A stretch of DNA of 22,981 bases from IMG/VR virus record IMGVR_UViG_3300021375_000168, positions 1-22,981 of that record; one strand, 5' to 3'. This stretch comes from a virus. Of this stretch, positions 11,438-21,500 are shown piece after piece (position 1 is the first letter of the stretch; each line of letters starts with the position of its first letter). The notes under the pieces were generated by a model. That model had not been told where the DNA came from. It saw nothing but the letters and a program-made list of their open reading frames with translations, and made no database searches. The translations under genes and the position numbers were made by a program.

Positions 11438-13801
11438 GCAGACCTCGGCACACTTACCGTCAATATGGCGCTCGAAGCGGCGCAATTCATCAATGGAATG
11501 CGGCAGGCGGCCGCGCAATCGCAGGCCACGAACAAGGCGATTGCCTCGGCTATGGATGGCGCAAAGAAGGCGGTCGGTGGCCTGATCGCGGTTATGTCGA
11601 TCGACGCCTTCGTTTCCGCCTCAAAGGCCGCTTTCGATTATGCCGACGATATCGTTGACCTTGCCGATCGAACCGGTGCGACGACCAAGTCGATTCAGGA
11701 ACTCAGATATGCGGCCCAAATGACAGGCAGCGATTTTGCGTCTGCCGATGGTGCGCTGGAGAAATTCGCCAAGAATCTGGGAACGGCACAATCGGGCGGT
11801 AAGGCGATGGGCGAGACGTTCAAAAATCTCGGTGTTACTTCATCGGACTTCGATGCCGCCCTGCGCCAGACCATAGAAGGCATCAGTAAGTTGCCATCGA
11901 CCAGCCAGCGCAATGCCGCTGCGCTTGAGGTATTCGGCAAATCGGCGGGAACCCTCACTGCCCTGATGGGCGAGGGGGCCAAGGGGTTCGAAGAATTCGC
12001 GGAAAAGGCCGATGAGCTTGGCGTCGTGCTGGGCGATGACCTGTTGCGCAACGCTGGTCAGATCAACGATCGGCTCGATACGCTCAAGATGACCTTGGAC
12101 GCGCGATTTGCTTCCGCGATCGTCCAAAACGCTGACGCTATCGGCAATCTTGCGGATCAGGTCATCAAGATCGCGGGCGCTATGGCGCAATTCTGGTCGC
12201 AAAATCCTACCGCAGCCATGGGAATCATGGGCGCGCTGGCCGGTGGTCTGGCGGGCGGCTGGGTTGGTGGTCTGCCCGGCGCTCTGGGGGGCGCTGTCGC
12301 GGGTGGCGTCGGTGGCGCAGTGCTCGGCTACAATAGCCGTGGGGAGCGGAAGAAACTGACCAGCGAACGGGCCGATCTTGTTGCGGCCAATGATGAGCAG
12401 ATGCCTGTGTGGTCGCTGTTCGGTGATTACCCTCTGTTGCCGAAGAATTCAGAGCAGCGGAAAAAGAACGACGCGCGGATCAAAGCCATCGACGCTCGCC
12501 TTGCCGCAATGACCAAGGAAGAGACGGCAGCAGCGAAATTGCTGGCCGGTGGCGGCGACAGCGGCGGCACGCTTCCCCCCATATCAGGCGGCAAGAAATC
12601 CGGCGGAAAATCGGCCGCTGACCTTGCCAAGGAAGCGCGCCAGCGCCTGTTTGCCTATGACTCCGACATCGACGCGGCCAATGTCAGTCTGCTGTCGGCC
12701 AAGCAGTCGCTGACCAGCGATATCACCGAGCAGTCGGCGCTGGAGCGCGAGATGCTGACGATCGAAAGCAATCGCCGCAAAGCTGCAATCGATCAGGATG
12801 CCCTCGATGGCAAATATACGCAGGCACAGGCGGACGCGCTCAAGGCGCTCGAAGACAAGGTCGTTTTCGCCAAATATGACCTCGTCAACCAGCGCGAAAA
12901 TGAGGAGTTGGCGCGCCAGCAACTGGCAATAGGTCAGGCCGGATTGTCCAATGATATGGACCTGCTGTCGTCGCAATCGGGGCTGGCTCGATCGCAGGCC
13001 GATCGTCGCGCCATCAGCCTGCGCCTCTTGGACCTACAATATCAGCAGGAGCGGTTGGCGCTCGATGCGATCCTCGCCAGCAAGACCAGCACTGACGCGG
13101 AAAAGCAGATCGCGCAGGCACGCCTTGACGTTCTGGACCGTCTCAAGGCCAATGATGCGGCAGGTATCCGGCGCGACACGATGTCGCCCATGGGAGTCTA
13201 CCTCGACGGTATCCCGCGCACCGGTGACGAAATCCGCGAGAGTATGGAGAGTGCCGCCGTTGACGGGCTGGGTTCGCTCAATGCCGGGCTGAAAGAGGCG
13301 ATCAAAGGCACGGGATCGCTGGCTGATGCCTTCGATGCGATGGGTGACCGGATCATCGACAAGATCATGGATATTGCGCTCCAACAGGCCATCTTGGCAC
13401 CGATCGGCAGCCTGTTTGGATCACTGCTCGGCTCTATTACTGGATCGATCGCAGGCGGCGCAGGCGGCGGCGATATCGTCATGGGTGGCGGCTTCACTTC
13501 GTTCATGAGCGGCGCGCGCGCCAATGGCGGCTTGACCCGTGCAGGTGCCTATCTGGTTGGCGAGCGTGGGCCGGAAATTGTCAACGTGGGCAACACGGCC
13601 AACACGATCCCGACCCATGCGCTTGCCAGCGTGAGGGGCGGAGCGCGATCCGGGCCGGTTATCTCGATCGGCAATATCACGTCGAATGACCCGGCCATGG
13701 TGCGAGCGATGGTCTATCAGGGGATCGCGGAAGCTGCGCCGATGCTGACCAAGTTCGGCACGGACAACACGATGTCAAAACTGCGGAGGCCGTCACTCTG
13801 A
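11435..13801 (+). CDS. Tape measure protein
   Basis: The 788-residue protein sets tail length; at about 1.5 angstrom per residue it would give a tail near 118 nm. The N-terminus (MADLGTLTVNMALEAAQFINGMRQAAAQSQ) is typical of lambda-H-like tape measures. Features: helical N-terminal domain to about 255, a glycine-zipper membrane-like segment at about 262-300 (MGIMGALAGGLAGGWVGG and on), charged helical coiled-coil part at about 400-590 rich in Gln, Lys and Asp, and a C-terminal domain with GSLADAFDAMGDRIIDKIM, a Gly-rich helix, and the conserved GGLTRAGAYLVGERGPEIV (about 698-716). Gene position after G/GT and size are normal. Confidence 0.92.
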   Translation: MADLGTLTVNMALEAAQFINGMRQAAAQSQATNKAIASAMDGAKKAVGGLIAVMSIDAFVSASKAAFDYADDIVDLADRTGATTKSIQELRYAAQMTGSDFASADGALEKFAKNLGTAQSGGKAMGETFKNLGVTSSDFDAALRQTIEGISKLPSTSQRNAAALEVFGKSAGTLTALMGEGAKGFEEFAEKADELGVVLGDDLLRNAGQINDRLDTLKMTLDARFASAIVQNADAIGNLADQVIKIAGAMAQFWSQNPTAAMGIMGALAGGLAGGWVGGLPGALGGAVAGGVGGAVLGYNSRGERKKLTSERADLVAANDEQMPVWSLFGDYPLLPKNSEQRKKNDARIKAIDARLAAMTKEETAAAKLLAGGGDSGGTLPPISGGKKSGGKSAADLAKEARQRLFAYDSDIDAANVSLLSAKQSLTSDITEQSALEREMLTIESNRRKAAIDQDALDGKYTQAQADALKALEDKVVFAKYDLVNQRENEELARQQLAIGQAGLSNDMDLLSSQSGLARSQADRRAISLRLLDLQYQQERLALDAILASKTSTDAEKQIAQARLDVLDRLKANDAAGIRRDTMSPMGVYLDGIPRTGDEIRESMESAAVDGLGSLNAGLKEAIKGTGSLADAFDAMGDRIIDKIMDIALQQAILAPIGSLFGSLLGSITGSIAGGAGGGDIVMGGGFTSFMSGARANGGLTRAGAYLVGERGPEIVNVGNTANTIPTHALASVRGGARSGPVISIGNITSNDPAMVRAMVYQGIAEAAPMLTKFGTDNTMSKLRRPSL

Positions 13802-13814
13802 TAAATATGGGATG
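13802..13814 (+). promoter_or_regulatory. Start-associated motif TAAATA-N4-ATG (distal tail)
   Basis: TAAATATGGGATG is preceded by the tape measure TGA (13799-13801), giving TGATAAATATGGGATG. This 16-base string is repeated exactly before the DUF6950 gene at 15070-15085. Confidence 0.6.
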
Positions 13815-14420
13815 CCTTCCTATCCCATATCATTTCCGCCGGTTACGCCAAATTCCGAACGGTTGGCGCTTAACCGTCGTCAGGCCGCGATTACTTCAAC
13901 ATTTTCGCTCGTCCAGCAGACCGTCAACACCGCGAGCCAGTGGCTGCTGACATGGACATGGCCGCAGATGATGCAGCCGAAGGCCGAGAGCGTTCGGGCT
14001 TGGCTCAATTCGTTGCGCGGGCAGGTTGGCACTTTCCGTTATGCACCTCGGCAGGCGATCAAATCCACGCTGACCGGCCGCACGGTCGCCGAAACTGCCT
14101 ACGCCTATAATAACTCAGCGCGCATCGGCGGATGGTCAGCCAATGCAGCGAGCCAGCTTCGCCTCGGTCAATATTTTCAGATCGGCCCACAACTCTTCGA
14201 AATCACGTCGGCACCAGCGAGCGCAGACGCCAATGGCCGCTGCCTGATCGAATTCGAACCGGCGCTTCGCATGTCATATGCGGTTGGGACGGCCGTCGAA
14301 CTTGCCAATCCCGTTGGGCTGTTTCGCCTTAACATCAGCGATGGTCAAACCTACACCCTGTCACCGGGCGCATTGGCCGAATTTGGCACCATCACCGCGA
14401 CGGAGGCAGTGGAGGGATGA
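13812..14420 (+). CDS. Distal tail-like protein
   Basis: The 202-residue protein occupies the first slot after the tape measure, where distal tail (Dit) proteins of alphaproteobacterial phages and gene transfer agents stand. The sequence begins MPSYPISFPPVTPNSERLAL and contains LTWTWPQMMQPKAESVRAWLNSLRGQVGTFRYAPR, a style common in minor tail proteins of this class, then Asn/Ala-rich strands and a beta-rich end (LISDGQTYTLSPGA-like). Fold and role are inferred from place and composition; I do not recognise the exact family. Its stop overlaps the next ATG, with GTGGAGGG just before. Confidence 0.6.
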   Translation: MPSYPISFPPVTPNSERLALNRRQAAITSTFSLVQQTVNTASQWLLTWTWPQMMQPKAESVRAWLNSLRGQVGTFRYAPRQAIKSTLTGRTVAETAYAYNNSARIGGWSANAASQLRLGQYFQIGPQLFEITSAPASADANGRCLIEFEPALRMSYAVGTAVELANPVGLFRLNISDGQTYTLSPGALAEFGTITATEAVEG

Positions 14421-15069
14421 GGCCCAATATTACGCAGGAAATCCGTGACGCGCTGGCTGCGCAAGGAATCACGACCGCCTATATGGCGCGCTTGGACTTT
14501 GCCAGTGGGACCGTGTGCGCATGGACTGGCGCGCATAGTATCGAGGTCCAGAGCAGTGCCGATAGCCTGCTGAACGGCCAGACCTTCCACCCGATCCAAG
14601 CAGGGATCATGGTCCAGATCGGCGATAATAGTTTCTCCTATAGCGGCTCGGAATCGCTCGATATCCATTTGGCTTGCCGTCATCGGTCCCGGCTGAAATT
14701 GAGGCGGCATCGGTCATTCCTTCCGAATATCAGGGACGGTCTGCTACCTTGTGGCGGGCGCTGTTGATCCAACCGGGTGGACTAGCCGAACCGCACTGGG
14801 TCTTTCGTCGCATACGAGCGGGAACCATGGATACGGTCGAAGTCAGCGGAGACGGGCAATCGCGCCTGTTCAAACTGACGATCGAATCCCACGCGGGCAT
14901 GATCAGCAATGCGACCCAGTCGACATATCTGGATCAGCCTAAATTTGATCCCAATGACCGGTCGCAGGAATACGCGCCCACCATCGCCAATGGCGATGAC
15001 TTGATGAAGCGGCCAGCCACGGGCTGGGCGGCGCTTCAGCAAACCTTCGAACGCTGGGCAGATCGGTAA
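14417..15069 (+). pseudogene. Tail hub-like gene (DUF2163/lambda L type) split by a frameshift
   Basis: Two overlapping frames, 14417-14767 and 14674-15069, look like one protein. Frame 1 reads MRPNITQEIRDALAAQGITT to YSGSESLDIHLA and then degenerates into Arg-rich shadow sequence; the second frame takes over as LPSSVPAEIEAASVIPSEYQ and runs through ATLWRALLIQPGGLAEP and LFKLTIESHAGMISNATQST. It has no good start of its own: a TAG at 14641 limits it upstream and only a TTG at 14674 fits. Restoring one base around 14672-14674 would give DIHLALPSSVP and a 217-residue protein of the right size for a tail hub. No slippery heptamer is seen, so a real one-base deletion or a sequencing error is likelier than programmed shifting. 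The family name is by position and overall look. Confidence 0.6.
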
Positions 15070-15072
15070 TGA

Positions 15073-15085
15073 TAAATATGGGATG
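15073..15085 (+). promoter_or_regulatory. Start-associated motif TAAATA-N4-ATG (DUF6950)
   Basis: TAAATATGGGATG, preceded by TGA (15070-15072), is an exact copy of the string before the distal tail gene. Confidence 0.6.
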
Positions 15086-15547
15086 CTACTTGCGTCCCAT
15101 AGAGCAGCCGATTGGGAAGATCGGCTTCGCACCTATCTAGATCGAATTTCAGACGAGCCCTTCGATTGGGGGCGGCACGACTGCGCGCTTTTTGCCGCCG
15201 ATTGCATCAAGGCGATGACCGGGTTCGATCCCGGCGAAGCCTTTCGCGGCCAATATGACACCAAGACCGGTGCGGCAGAAGCGTTGCGTGAATATGGGGC
15301 AGGGACGCTGCTCCAGACGGTCACCGCATGGCTGGGCGATCCGGTTTCGATCCATCTGGCCAAGCGTGGCGACATCGTCATGCGCGATCGCACGACCTGC
15401 GGCATCTGCGTTGGCCCCTACAGCTATTTCGTAGGCGAAGGTCCGGGATCAGTCGGACTGGTCCCGCTTCCCACGGCGAGCCTGAAATACGCCTTCAGCG
15501 TGCCGTTCGGTCCGGTGGCGGTCGATCCGGTGATCGCTAATGGGTAA
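15083..15547 (+). CDS. DUF6950 protein, NlpC/P60-like tail-associated peptidase
   Basis: The 154-residue protein carries the DUF6950 (NlpC/P60 superfamily-like) signature: FDWGRHDCALFAADCIKAMTG with the presumed nucleophile Cys34, then RGQYDTKTGAAEALREYG, and AKRGDIVMRDRTTCGICVG. Cell-wall hydrolases of this fold sit at the tail tip and locally cut peptidoglycan during DNA entry. The usual His after the GDIV segment is replaced by a C/G segment, as is common in DUF6950, so activity is not certain. It is placed between hub and J genes as in GTAs. The TAAATA motif gives the start; its stop overlaps the J gene start. Confidence 0.75.
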   Translation: MLLASHRAADWEDRLRTYLDRISDEPFDWGRHDCALFAADCIKAMTGFDPGEAFRGQYDTKTGAAEALREYGAGTLLQTVTAWLGDPVSIHLAKRGDIVMRDRTTCGICVGPYSYFVGEGPGSVGLVPLPTASLKYAFSVPFGPVAVDPVIANG

Positions 15548-18500
15548 GGTCGTAACTACCGTCCTGATCGTGGCGGTCGCTGTCGCTGTCGTCGTCTTCG
15601 CGCCCCAGATCGCAGCGGCCATCGGTGCCAGCGGCATTTTCGGGGCGACCGTCACGGCGGCCACGCTTGCCACCATCACTTCATCACTGGTCGGCCTCGG
15701 CGTCAGCCTTGGCCTTGCTGCTGTCGCATCGGTCTTCCGCAAAGTGCCGAACATGAGCCAGTCGCTGGTCGACCGGCTCAATACCAGCGTCGTCCCCAGT
15801 GCCTCGCGCAAGATCATCATCGGCACCACAGCGGCGGGCGCGGATGTGCGCTTCCTTGAAAATTTCGACCGGGCCGGATCGAAGAAGGATGGCTTCGCCC
15901 AGATTGTGGCGCTGGCCAGCCATCGCATCAACGCGGTCAAATCCCTTTATCTCGAAGACACGCTGACATGGAACGGGTCGACCATTGTCGACGACCATGA
16001 TGGTGGCGTTCTCGCAATCCGCTCCTGTCTGGAAGGCAAGGCCAATAATGGCTTTTCGTGGGGAAGCGGCTCCTATTGGACTGCCCAGCACACTTTCACG
16101 GGCTGCGCCTATCTCGCTACCCGGTTCAAATTGGACAGCAAGGCGTGGCCCAGCGGAATTCCGTCGCGCTTCACGACGATCGTCGAAGGCTGTCCGCTTT
16201 ACGATCCCCGCCGCGACAGCACGAACGGCGGGTCCGGCGCGCATCGTATCGCGGATCAGTCGACTTGGACATTCCGCGAAGGTTCGACCGAGATTGGCCG
16301 CAATCCCGCTTTGGCGATGCTGGTCTATCTGCTGGGTTACCGGATCAACGGCAAGCTGGCTTGGGGCATGGGGATTCCGGCCCACCGCATCGATTTCGAC
16401 AATTTCCGCGCCTACGCCAACCTTTGCGAAGAGCAGGTTCTTACCCAGTCCGGCGGCACGGTTCAGCGCTACACCGCAGATGGATCGTTCAGCACGGCCG
16501 ATACCCACGAAACGGTCATCAGCGGCATCACGGCCGCAATGGGATCGTGCAAGCTGGTCGATACCGGCGGCCTTTACCAGTTGGTCGGCGGCTATGATGA
16601 CACCATCGGTCCCAAGGTCGATTTTGACGAACATGACATCGTCGCGGCGGCTGGTTCCGCCTCGCCTTATACGTGGAAACCTGCGCCCGCGACGCGCGAG
16701 ACCTATAATATCGCGCGCGGTCGCTTCGCCGATCCCACCAATCTCTACCAGCTTGTCGACTGGGGCGTGGTCGAAACCGATCCGCTGGCCGATGGCATCC
16801 CGCGCACCATGTCGTTGGACCTTGGTTTGGTCAGCAGGGCCGAAACCTGTCAGCGCATCGCCAAGCAGTTCCTTCTTCGCGAAGCTCTAGGACCGGGCGT
16901 TTTCTCGGCGACCTTCGGCCCGAAAGCCTTCGCCGTTCAGGTTGGCTCGCTTCTCACGTTGTCGCTGCCCGAGCGGGGCTGGAACCGGAAGCTGTTCCGA
17001 GTGCAGGAGCAAGTCGAAACCCACGATCTCTTCTTCTCGATGGTGCTGCGCGAGGAAAGCGCAGATATCTATGCATGGGACCGCGAGGAAAAGCCGCTTC
17101 CCGCCAACATCCGCCCCAGCAGCTATGATCCGCGCGATACGGTCGCGCCCGCTAATCTTGCCGTCACCAGCGATGTCATCAACGGTGCGGGCGGACAGCA
17201 GGTCAGTGAAGTCGAGGTCACTTGGACGCCTGCCGACAGCGCACGTGTCGCGGGTATCCAGATTGAGAGCCGTCCGGTGGGCGCGGTTGCATGGACCGAG
17301 CAGGCAGCCCTGCATGATCCTGTTGCGGGCGTATTCCGCTTTACCAGTAACGTCGGCGGCACCGATCTTGCCGTTCGTGCCCGTTACCGCATGGACACCG
17401 GCGTTTACAGCGATTGGGTTGGTGCTGATGTCATATCGGCCGCCATTGAAGTCATTGACGGCAAAGCCCGCGATGATGCTTCCACCGCTGTCGACACGGC
17501 GCAGCAGGCGCAGGAAACGGCCAATGCCGCTGCTGGCGCTACCGCGACCCTCAATGCGAAATTCGATCAGCTAGAAACTGCCGTCGAGGAGGCCGATGGC
17601 CTGATTGACGATCTTGTCACCACATATGGTTTGACCGCATCGGCGGCGGCGAGTGCGGATGCGGCGGCCCAGCATGAAGTCAATGCAGCTAGTGCGGCGA
17701 CCAACGCTGTTACGGCGAAACAACAGGCAGAATCCGCCAATAGTGCTGCGGCAGCGGCAAGAACGGCGGCGGAAACGGCACGCAATCAAGCGCAGACAGC
17801 GGCGACAAGCGCTTCAACGGCGCTCAGTGATAGTAATGCGGCAAAGACCGCCGCGCAGAGCGCGAAGGCTGATGCCGAAGCTGCTTTTGCAAATTCGACG
17901 AGCGCCAAAAATGCGGCGGTGGCGGCACAAGGGGCGGCGGAGACGGCGCGGAATAATGCGCAGACCTATGCTTCCAATGCGAGTAATTCGGCTACGGGTG
18001 CCGCAGGTAGCGCGACTACGGCAGCGACGAAGGCGACCGAAGCGGGCAACTCGGCGTCAGCCGCATCCGGTTCGGCAGTCACCGCACAGGCTGGCGCTGA
18101 AAGCGCATCCTATCTCGATGTCGCCCACGCATGGGACTTTGCGAACAACGCGGTCAATGACTTCACAGCCAATGGTGGCTCGTTGACCGGTCAGTCAAAT
18201 GGGCTGTTATATGCGCAGACTGGTGGCGATCCCCAGTTGATCCGCACCGGCCTTTCTTTTGCGGGATCACGCTACACGCGCGTAATAGTGGATTTGACGC
18301 GCACAGTGGCCTCCACAAGCAGTGCCGTTGATCTTATGATGTTTTGGGCCACCGCAGGCCATAGTTACGCGGCAGGCTATAGGTGTTCGCCGATGGCGGT
18401 CGTCAACCCGCCGCTCAACCAGCGCACGCAACTGACGTTTGATCTGACTTCCGCTATCGGGTCGGCTGACTGGCTCGGCAGCACCATTTCGGCGATCCGC

Positions 18501-21500
18501 TTCGATCTTGATTCCACTTCTGGCGGCTCGTTCCTGATCCATTCGATCCGGGTCGTTGGCCCCGATGGTCTGGCTCCGGCAAAATCGGCCACGGCGGCAG
18601 CCACAAGCGCATCGGCGGCGGCAACGTCGGCAGGCGCAGCGGGCACGTCAGCTACGGCGGCGCAGACCAGTGCTACCAGTGCATCGACAAAGGCTGGGGA
18701 GGCCAGCACTTCCGCGACCAATGCCGCGACCAGTGAGAGTAATGCCAAGGGATCGGAGAATGCTGCCAAAACGTCCCAGACGGCGGCGGCAGGATCGGCA
18801 ACGAGCGCGGGTAATTCCGCTTCGGCGGCAGCGACGTCCGCTTCGACAGCATCGACCAAGGCCACTGAGGCAAATCAGTCCGCATCGACGGCGACTACGC
18901 AGGCCAACAGCGCCGCAACCAAGGCAGGTGAGGCCAGCACTAGCGCCAGTCAGGCGGCCACGAGCGAGAGCAACGCCAACGCATCCAAAAATGCTGCCGC
19001 GACATCCGCGAATAATGCGGCAATCAGCGCCAACGCGGCCGGTGGCAGTGCCACGGCTGCTGCTGGTAGCGCCAACAACGCTCAGACCAGTGCTTCCTCT
19101 GCTGGCAATAGTGCTAGCGCAGCGGCGGCACAGGCTATCGTCGCCGCCAGCCATGCGACCGGTAATCTGGTCCGAAAAGGGATTTTCAGCGATGGCTCGA
19201 CCGGAACTTGGTCCGGCAATGTAACCGCCATCGCGACAACGATTGCACCGCCTGACGGGGCGTCGCGCGTCCTGCGCACTACAAATCGTAATTCGGCCGA
19301 AGGTGACCTGATCCCATGGCCCTTCACCACGGCGCGGAAGCTGCGGATCACCGGCTATATCCTCGCCTATGGCTCCTATCTGGGCAGGATCGGCATAAAC
19401 GCCGTCAATTCGGCAGGAAGTAACGTCTGGTATTTCGTCGCTGGATCAAGCGCCGGGGCGTCAAGTTGGACTAGCGTTGACGGGATTGTCACAATCCCGG
19501 CCGATATCGTAAGTCTGCGTGCATTCATCGTAAGTGACGGTCCCGATGGCGAGACTGGGCACGATGTGCGCGCAACCAGCATCGCTATATCTGATGTCAC
19601 CGATGCTGATGCCGCTGCGGCAAGCGCGTCGGCGGCGGCGACCTCGGCGAGCGCGGCTGGCACCTCGGCCACGAACGCGGGAACCAGCGCCAATAGTGCC
19701 ACCCAGTCGGCCAACACCGCGTCGACCAAGGCGAGCGAAGCCGCTGATAGTGCATCGTCTGCGGCGACTAGCGCATCGTCGGCCTCTAGCGCATCGACCG
19801 CCGCAGGAAATTCGGCGACTGCTGCGAATTCCTCCGATATTTCGGCGAAGCTGACCGCAGCATCACAGATGCCCAATGATTTCCAGTCGGACGGGAAATT
19901 CTGGCAGCAGGGTTTCGGCGGTCTTCCTGCGACTCTCAACTCGATCACCGCCAATTCGACCTTCTCCTTCGTCACGAATAGCGACGTTGGGAGGTCTATG
20001 AGGATCACCGCTGCCGGACAGATCGATGTCGGCAATATCGGGATGATCCCGCTACAGCCTGATCGTGTCTATCGACTCACAGCAAAGGTGCGTCAGCAAA
20101 CCGGCTCGGTGTTCGCCCAACTCCAGCTTTACCGGATCGGTGTAACCGCGACAGGCGCAACCACGGCCAATGGCACGGTCAACAACCCTTCGACCTTCAC
20201 TTTCGCATCTTTGAACCAATGGGTCGAACTGATGGGAACGGTCCCGGCAGCGACGACTAATGCGATGATCGCGGCGGGCGCGGCCAGCATTCGTTGCTTG
20301 CTGCGCCTGTTGGCGGCGTCGACCACCGTCACGGTCGATTACGCGTTCATTCGCCTCGAAGATATCACCGAAAGCAACAGCGCGGCCGGATCAGCGAATG
20401 CCGCAGCCAATAGCGCATCGCAAGCGTCCGCAAGCCAATCTTCGGCAGGATCGTCTGCATCATCGGCCCAATCCAGCGCGACAACGGCGGCTACAAAGGC
20501 AGGCGAAGCATCAACCTCCGCCTCGCAAGCATCAACCAGCGCGTCAAATGCCGCTGGCAGTGCCAACACAGCCAGCCAACAAGCAGGTCTGGCAGCACAA
20601 TCGGCTACCAATAGCGGTAGCAGCGCAAGTGCTGCGGCCGGTTCAGCTTCCACCGCTAGCACGAAGGCGAGCGAAGCGAGCCAATCAGCTAATGCGGCTC
20701 AAAGCGCCTTGGTAACCGCGTCCAGCGTGGCGCAAGCGCTAATGCCGAACACATTTGGTGATCTCAAAAACTGGACTTGGGACTATTCGAACGGAACGTC
20801 CGATTGGAGCGGCGACAGCCGCGTTCGAGCCTTCGACCATTCGACCCACGGCCGGGTGATGGAAATCACCAACAATCCAGCATTCGTCCCACATATCTCG
20901 TCGAAGGGGCGGGTGGCACTTGTTCGTGACCACAAGTATCGCATCACGGTAAAATGGTGCCTTGTCGGCCAGCAAAATGGTGATGTCGCGGTCACGGCGT
21001 CGATTTTCGCGATCGGCCTGAAGCCGGACAACAGTCAGTGGAATAATATCTCGCTAGGCTCGCAGATTGCACCGGGCAATTCTGGCTGGGGCTGGTCAAA
21101 TTTTGCCACGCACGCACTTGATGTCGACGCCAACACGTTAATGGATCAGGGGTGCACGTGGGTGCGCCCGTTGTTCCGCATCGACAGTCAGGGCGTCTAT
21201 TACGTCCAATCAATCGATTTTCGCGATGTCACCTCGGAAGTCGCGTCGGCCGCTTCGGCGGCGGCAGCCTCAACCAGCTACAGCAATGCGCTCTATGAGG
21301 CGACGCAAGCAGCGCAGCGTTCATCGGCGGCATCGGGTTCGGCGAACACCGCCTCGATACAGGCTGGCAATGCGGCTTCCAGTGCATCGGCGGCGGCAGG
21401 GTCGGCTGCTACAGCGAGTAATCAGGCTGCGGCGGCGTCGTCCAGCGCTTCATTGGCGGCTACCTATTCCACAGCCGGTGGAAACCTGCTGGTCAATACC

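Noticed and set aside
17653-18186. Arg-rich plus-strand ORFs inside the J gene (also 18556-19224)
   Set aside because: They are out-of-frame readings of the Ala/Ser spacer DNA and consist almost only of Arg, Pro and Gln.
18648-19154. Ala/Ser- or Gly/Arg-rich minus-strand ORFs opposite the spacers
   Set aside because: Low-complexity mirror frames of the GC-rich repeats; no start signals.
17480-21475. CRISPR-like or tandem-repeat array in the J gene
   Set aside because: The repeats are irregular in length, in frame and vary by synonymous changes; they encode Ala/Ser stalks.
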